From assembly GCA_019120525.1 (NCBI GenBank), contig DWUW01000076.1, positions 1 through 8,715 on the forward strand: a DNA stretch of 8,715 nucleotides. Reading direction: 5' to 3'. Shown one piece after another: positions 5,358 through 8,715 of this stretch. Numbering within the stretch: position 1 is the first letter of the stretch; each line of letters starts with the position of its first letter. The DNA is from Candidatus Eisenbergiella stercorigallinarum (GTDB lineage Bacteria > Bacillota > Clostridia > Lachnospirales > Lachnospiraceae). Made by a program: the position numbers and the translations under genes. The notes under the pieces are model-generated. The model did not search any database and was not told the DNA's origin. It worked only from the letters and a program-made list of their open reading frames with translations.

Positions 5358-7160
5358 ATGGCAGGAACGATTGCGGTAGGCATACAGGATTTTGAAAAAC
5401 TGCGCCAGGGGAATTATTTTTATATAGATAAAACGGACTTCATCCGTCAATGGTGGGAAAGCGGAGACGATGTGACGCTCATCACCCGTCCCCGCCGGTT
5501 TGGAAAAACCCTCACCATGAATACGCTGGAATGTTTCTTTTCCGTTGCATATCGGGACCGCGGAGAACTCTTTGAGGGGCTTTCCATCTGGAAGGAAGAA
5601 AAGTTCAGAAAGCTTCAGGGGCAATGGCCGGTTATCTTTTTAAGCTTTGCAGATATCAAGGAAACCTCCTTTTCTTCCGCACGCAAGAAAATCTGCCAGA
5701 CCATTGTGGACCTTTATAACCGCTTCTCCTTTCTTCCGGAGAAGGCGCCGTTAACGGCTTCCGAGCGGGAGTTCTGGAATAAGATCTCTTATGATATGGA
5801 AAATTATGTCGCTTCTCTTTCCCTGAAGGCGCTTTCCGGATATCTTTACCGCCATTACGGGAAAAAGGTCATCCTTCTTCTGGACGAATATGATACTCCT
5901 CTCCAGGAGGCCTGGGTATCCGGATATTGGGAGGAGCTCTCCGATTTCATGCGAAGTCTTTTCAATGCTTCTTTCAAGACCAATCCCTTTCTGGAACGGG
6001 CGGTCATGACCGGTATCACCCGCGTAAGCAGGGAGTCGATCTTCTCCGATCTGAACAATCTGAAGATCGTAACCACCACTTCGGAGGAATACGCGGACAG
6101 CTTTGGCTTCACTCAGGAAGAAACCCGCGGCGCACTGATGGAATATGGATTCGGGGAAAAGGCCGATGAAATCAGAAAATGGTATGACGGCTTTACCTTC
6201 GGTTCAAAATCCGATATTTACAATCCCTGGTCCGTTATCAACTTTCTCGATACCGGAAAAACAGCTCCCTATTGGGCAAACACCAGCTCCAACAGCCTGG
6301 TCGGAAAACTGATCCGGGAAGGAAGCCGGAAAATCAAAACCGCCTTTGAAGATCTCCTGCAGGGCCGGAGTCTGATCACAGAAATCGATGAACAGATCGT
6401 TTACAGTCAGCTCGGGCAGAATGAAACCGCAATCTGGAGCCTTCTTCTTGCGGCCGGATATCTGAAGGTGGAAAGCTACCAGGCCTTCACCACAAGGGAG
6501 GGCATCTGGAAAGAGGAATACGCCCTGACGCTGACGAATTTTGAAGTAACGCTGATGTTCCGCCGCCTCATCCACGACTGGTTCGGCCCTGCCTCCGCCG
6601 ACTACAACGATTTTCTCCCGGCGCTTCTTGACGGCGATGTGGAAGCGATGAACGCCTACATGAACCGGATCACGCTGGAAACCTTCAGCTTTTTTGACGC
6701 GGGGAAAAATCAGCCGGAGCGCTTCTACCATGGCTTCGTTCTGGGACTTCTGGTGGAGCTGTCCGGCCGTTACCGCATCACCTCCAACCGGGAAAGCGGC
6801 TTCGGCCGCTATGATATCTGCCTGGAGCCGGTCTCCCCGCAGGATGATGCCATCCTCCTGGAATTCAAGTTCTTTAACCCCCAGCGGGAAAAGAGCCTGT
6901 CCGACACGGTAAAGGCTGCTCTGAGACAGATTGAAGGAAAGGATTATTCCGCCGTTCTGAGGCAGAAGGGAATTGCCAAAGAGCGCATCCGAAAATACGG
7001 CTTTGCCTTTGAGGGAAAAACGGTGCTGATCGGGGGCGGGAAGGAAGAAGAGTTTGAAGCGTCTCTGGATGAAGCGCAGAAATGGGCGGCTTCCGTTGGC
7101 TATTCTGAAAGCGACGTCAATGATAAAATCAAATCTGCCAGAAGGAAGAGAAAAAATTGA
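5358..7160 (+). CDS. AAA-ATPase-like / PD-(D/E)XK nuclease fusion
   Basis: A 600-residue protein of the AAA-ATPase-like plus PDDEXK_9 architecture, found in many copies in Clostridia and Bacteroidetes and of unproven role. The ATPase part is N-terminal: the opening VGIQDFEKLRQGNYFYIDKT is typical, the P-loop is RPRRFGKT (44-51), Walker B is VILLLDEYD (171-179), and TGITRVSRESIFSDLNN (218-234) and WYDGF...IYNPWSVINF are family signatures. The nuclease part is C-terminal: Asp486 in GRYD and Glu502/Lys504 in LLEFK form the PD-(D/E)XK core, apparently intact. The end is basic (SARRKRKN). Length is normal for the family (about 500-600). AAGGAG sits 6 nt before the ATG at 5358; the in-frame start at 5307 lies within the folded leader and has no ribosome binding site. 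It is transcribed alone. Members are suspected of work in defence or mobile-element control, but no partner gene is seen here. Domain call firm, function unknown. Confidence 0.88.
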   Translation: MAGTIAVGIQDFEKLRQGNYFYIDKTDFIRQWWESGDDVTLITRPRRFGKTLTMNTLECFFSVAYRDRGELFEGLSIWKEEKFRKLQGQWPVIFLSFADIKETSFSSARKKICQTIVDLYNRFSFLPEKAPLTASEREFWNKISYDMENYVASLSLKALSGYLYRHYGKKVILLLDEYDTPLQEAWVSGYWEELSDFMRSLFNASFKTNPFLERAVMTGITRVSRESIFSDLNNLKIVTTTSEEYADSFGFTQEETRGALMEYGFGEKADEIRKWYDGFTFGSKSDIYNPWSVINFLDTGKTAPYWANTSSNSLVGKLIREGSRKIKTAFEDLLQGRSLITEIDEQIVYSQLGQNETAIWSLLLAAGYLKVESYQAFTTREGIWKEEYALTLTNFEVTLMFRRLIHDWFGPASADYNDFLPALLDGDVEAMNAYMNRITLETFSFFDAGKNQPERFYHGFVLGLLVELSGRYRITSNRESGFGRYDICLEPVSPQDDAILLEFKFFNPQREKSLSDTVKAALRQIEGKDYSAVLRQKGIAKERIRKYGFAFEGKTVLIGGGKEEEFEASLDEAQKWAASVGYSESDVNDKIKSARRKRKN

Positions 7161-7197
7161 TCCGCCGGAAAGAGTGCGTCATACCATCTTCGGGGGA

Positions 7198-7348
7198 AAG
7201 AAATAGTTACTGTTCAGCCTTCGGCAGAACAGTAACGGCATCCGGCCATTCCAATCGCTTCGCGATGGGCCGGATGCTTCCTTCCTGTACGTTTTCGCAC
7301 GGTCTGCGCAGTAGATGCGCGGACCTGGCTAAACAGTAACAAGAAATA
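7198..7348. mobile_element. complete MITE-like element with 8-bp target duplication
   Basis: A 135-bp non-coding element (7206-7340) has terminal inverted repeats GTTACTGTTCAGCC and GGCTAAACAGTAAC (13 of 14 paired) and is flanked on each side by AAGAAATA (7198-7205 and 7341-7348). Inside are three stem-loops: GTTACTGTTC with GAACAGTAAC (7206-7236, closing GCC-TTC-GGC); GCATCCGGCC with GGCCGGATGC (7238-7277) enclosing ATCGC-TTC-GCGAT; and GGTCTGCGCA with TGCGCGGACC (7301-7325, one G-U). The left end GTTACTGTT can pair either with the nearby AACAGTAAC or with the far terminal one. No ORF is present, so movement would depend on a transposase elsewhere. It lies 45 nt after the stop of the ATPase/nuclease gene. 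Two partial relatives are at 1569-1627 and 5237-5279. An 8-bp duplication occurs in several IS families, so the source cannot be named. Confidence 0.75.
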
Positions 7349-7379
7349 GCCGCCAACTACCGCAAATAGTTGACGGCTA
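7347..7379. other. 13-bp stem-loop at the MITE insertion point
   Basis: TAGCCGCCAACTA (7347-7359) pairs with TAGTTGACGGCTA (7367-7379) with one C-A mismatch around a 7-nt loop. The target duplication AAGAAATA ends with the first two bases of the stem. Removing the element and one copy of the duplication would place this hairpin about 40 nt after the stop of the ATPase/nuclease gene. It may be part of that gene's 3' end, but no T run follows, so it is not called a terminator. Confidence 0.55.
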
Positions 7380-7469
7380 GCCATTGTAAAGGTTTAGTTA
7401 TCTAAATCAACGTTTCGGGCAGGCCATGAGCTCTGGCTTTCCTGTCTTCAATCTAGCACATCTGGCTGC

Positions 7470-7646
7470 ATGGTGCAAGGACTGGACACAATTTTTAAAA
7501 AATATCCCATTACTGTTCGTTCCTTTTCACGGGGCAGGGGACCGGATGAAATGTTCCATAAATTTTTGGAGGAAAACATTCCGCAGAGTCTTCTACGAAA
7601 CTTTTTCGCTCATATACGGTTGAAAAATGAAGAAATAGCTTTGTAA
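7470..7646 (+). other. doubtful 58-codon ORF in AT-rich DNA
   Basis: This frame reads MVQGLDTIFKKYPITVRSF at the start, IPQSLLRNFFAHIRL near the end, and stops at 7644-7646. The residue mix looks protein-like, with an amphipathic basic C-terminal half, but there is no ribosome binding site before the ATG and I recognise no family. Its last codons run into the first unit of the heptamer array. It could be a small gene, a remnant of a longer one, or chance. Apart from this and the neighbouring stem-loop I see nothing definable from 7380 to 7614. Confidence 0.2.
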
Positions 7647-7923
7647 CCGTACAAAAATTCATTTTTTACGGATCCAATTCCGGAAAATACTGTTCTGAAC
7701 CGTATTTTTCATGGCGTGATACGGTTAAAAGCTTGAAAAATCTGTTTTTAACCGTACCGAATAGCCCAAAAGTACGGTTACAGATGAGAAAATCAGGTAT
7801 TGAACCGTACTGATGACAAAATAGTGGGAAAAAGTACGGTTAAAGACCGGAAAATCCCTTTTTTAACCGTCGCTTTTGACTTTTTGTACGGTTATACAAT
7901 GCAGATTCTTATTTTAAACCGTA
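7615..7923. repeat. array of six TACGGTT-N23-AACCGTA inverted-repeat units
   Basis: Twelve heptamers alternate in orientation. TACGGTT starts at 7615, 7667 (as TACGGAT), 7720, 7773, 7835 and 7887; AACCGTA starts at 7645, 7698, 7750, 7803, 7865 (as AACCGTC) and 7917. Ten are exact and two differ by one base. Each unit is 37 bp (38 in unit 2) with a 23-24 nt interior; units start every 52, 53, 53, 62 and 52 bp. Interiors are loosely alike, A-rich on the left, GAAAAT at the centre in units 2-5 and T-rich on the right, so the units probably share an ancestor. Unit 3 can extend its stem to 11 bp. Right and next-left heptamers can also pair across the gaps, with 8 bp GTACGGTT/AACCGTAC at 7750-7779 and 7803-7841. 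The array is markedly AT-rich against its GC-rich surroundings and carries no credible ORF. It may be a set of protein-binding sites or a multi-hairpin RNA. Confidence 0.85.
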
Positions 7924-8055
7924 TCAGAGCATCCTGCCGGATATGAAGCAGGGGTTTTCGATATGGGAGAAGGAATCAACAGCAGTATTTTCCCGACCCA
8001 TGAAAAGTAACGGAGAAAAGAAGCGCGTGCCTCAGCAAACGCTTCGGCAGGGAGC

Positions 8056-8107
8056 AAAGAACGGCTGACGCCGTTCTTTTAGGAATGAAATGCCGCCTGC
8101 GGCGGCA
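8056..8107 (+). promoter_or_regulatory. two perfect hairpins in the fucI leader
   Basis: AAAGAACGGC (8056-8065) pairs perfectly with GCCGTTCTTT (8070-8079) around TGAC, with a fourth T following; TGCCGCC (8091-8097) pairs with GGCGGCA (8101-8107) around TGC. The second ends 8 nt before AGGAGG (8115-8120), the fucI ribosome binding site. The first resembles a short intrinsic terminator with its T run mostly within the stem, so attenuation is possible. A weaker upstream stem, GAAGCG (8020-8025) with CGCTTC (8040-8045), lies in the same leader. From 7924 to 8019 I find no clear promoter or site. Confidence 0.5.
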
Positions 8108-8127
8108 GAATAGTAGGAGGTAAAAAA

Positions 8128-8715
8128 ATGGCAGAAAACAGGTATGTAGGGGATTATCCGGTGATCGGCATCCGGCCGACGATCGACGGCAGAAGGGGGT
8201 ATCTGAAGGTAAGGGAGTCGCTGGAGGAGCAGACCATGAACATGGCGAAGTCTGCGGCGAAGCTGTTTACCGAGAACCTGCGGTATTCCAACGGAGAACC
8301 GGTGAAGGTGATCATCGCGGACACCACCATCGGACGTGTGGGAGAGGCGGCGGCCTGCGCGGACAAGTTCCGGAAGGCGGGCGTGGATATCACGCTGACG
8401 GTGACGCCCTGCTGGTGCTACGGGGCGGAGACCATGGACATGGATCCCAAAACCATCAAGGGCGTGTGGGGCTTTAACGGAACGGAGCGTCCCGGCGCGG
8501 TGTATTTGGCGAGCGTTCTTGCCACCCATGCGCAGAAGGGCCTTCCCGCTTTCGGTATTTACGGATATGATGTGCAGGATGCGGACGCGATGGAGATTCC
8601 GGAGGACGTGGCGGAGAAGCTGCTGCGCTTCGGCCGGGCGGCGGTTGCGGTTGCCACCATGTGGGGAAAATCCTACCTGCAGATCGGTTCCATCTGTATG
8701 GGAATCGGCGGCTCC
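8128..8715 (+). CDS. fucI: L-fucose isomerase, partial
   Basis: The first 196 residues of L-fucose isomerase, which converts L-fucose to L-fuculose in the cytoplasm with Mn2+ as cofactor, the first step of fucose breakdown; many members also act on D-arabinose. Recognition rests on long stretches close to E. coli FucI: IGIRPTIDGRR (13-23), VRESLEEQTMNMAK, TPCWCYG (93-99), WGFNGTERPGAVYLA (114-128) and IYGYDVQDAD (144-153). The full enzyme is about 590-600 residues, so two thirds lie beyond the right edge, including the metal-binding Glu/Asp/His. AGGAGG lies 7 nt before the ATG at 8128. The gene follows a long leader with two hairpins, and the heptamer array ends about 200 bp upstream. Kinase, aldolase or transporter genes of a fucose operon would be expected downstream. 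Confidence 0.96.
   Translation, partial: MAENRYVGDYPVIGIRPTIDGRRGYLKVRESLEEQTMNMAKSAAKLFTENLRYSNGEPVKVIIADTTIGRVGEAAACADKFRKAGVDITLTVTPCWCYGAETMDMDPKTIKGVWGFNGTERPGAVYLASVLATHAQKGLPAFGIYGYDVQDADAMEIPEDVAEKLLRFGRAAVAVATMWGKSYLQIGSICMGIGGS

Noticed and set aside
7426..7623. 65-codon plus-strand ORF
   Set aside because: No ribosome binding site at a useful distance, no recognised motif, and it overlaps the slightly more protein-like frame starting at 7470.
7876..7900. TTGACT and TACAAT in the last array unit as a fucI promoter
   Set aside because: The two hexamers are only 13 bp apart, too short for sigma-A.
7615..7923. CRISPR array
   Set aside because: The units are inverted heptamer pairs with diverged interiors, gaps of about 15 bp are too short for spacers, and no cas genes are present.
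7963..8010. 15-codon ORF (MGEGINSSIFPTHEK) upstream of fucI
   Set aside because: Only a poorly placed G-rich stretch precedes it; the peptide is not rich in any amino acid that would suggest a leader peptide. Kept as chance.
8030..8046. cre-like site around AAACGCTT
   Set aside because: The core fits a CcpA site, but the outer positions do not keep the required dyad.

Overview
The window looks like a chromosomal stretch from a gut-type Clostridia bacterium, most likely a Lachnospiraceae relative. The grounds are strong GGAGG ribosome binding sites, GC-rich codon choice, a DUF368 membrane protein, an Eis-like acetyltransferase, an AAA-ATPase/PD-(D/E)XK fusion of a kind common in these bacteria, and a fucose isomerase gene. 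I cannot name the genus from sequence alone.

Layout from left to right. A DUF368 transporter gene (partial, minus strand) sits 50 bp downstream of a secreted protein with four ~63-residue repeats (minus strand); the two are probably co-transcribed. A divergent intergenic region holds a 59-bp copy of a small repeat element flanked by an 8-bp direct repeat, then a promoter for an Eis-like GNAT acetyltransferase (plus strand) that ends in a clear rho-independent terminator. Convergent to it is a 621-residue membrane-anchored protein with an LprI-like C-terminal domain (minus strand). A second divergent region has a 17-bp perfect palindrome at the -35 position of back-to-back promoters; its plus arm drives the 600-residue AAA-ATPase/nuclease gene through a structured leader that contains a diverged third copy of the repeat element.

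From 7161 to 8127 there is no convincing gene. This stretch starts with a complete 135-bp MITE-like element (terminal inverted repeats, 8-bp target duplication AAGAAATA) inserted at the foot of a stem-loop. An AT-rich segment follows with a doubtful 58-codon ORF. Then comes the most unusual item in the window: six tandem 37-bp units, each TACGGTT-N23-AACCGTA (N24 in one unit), repeated every 52-53 bp, with one gap lengthened by about 10 bp (one helical turn). After that the leader of fucI carries two perfect hairpins, and fucI (L-fucose isomerase, partial) runs off the right edge.

No single pathway links the genes. The left part concerns the cell envelope (undecaprenyl-phosphate recycling, secreted and membrane-anchored proteins), the middle a nuclease/ATPase of unknown role, and the right edge fucose use. 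All functions are read from motifs recalled by eye; no database search was run.
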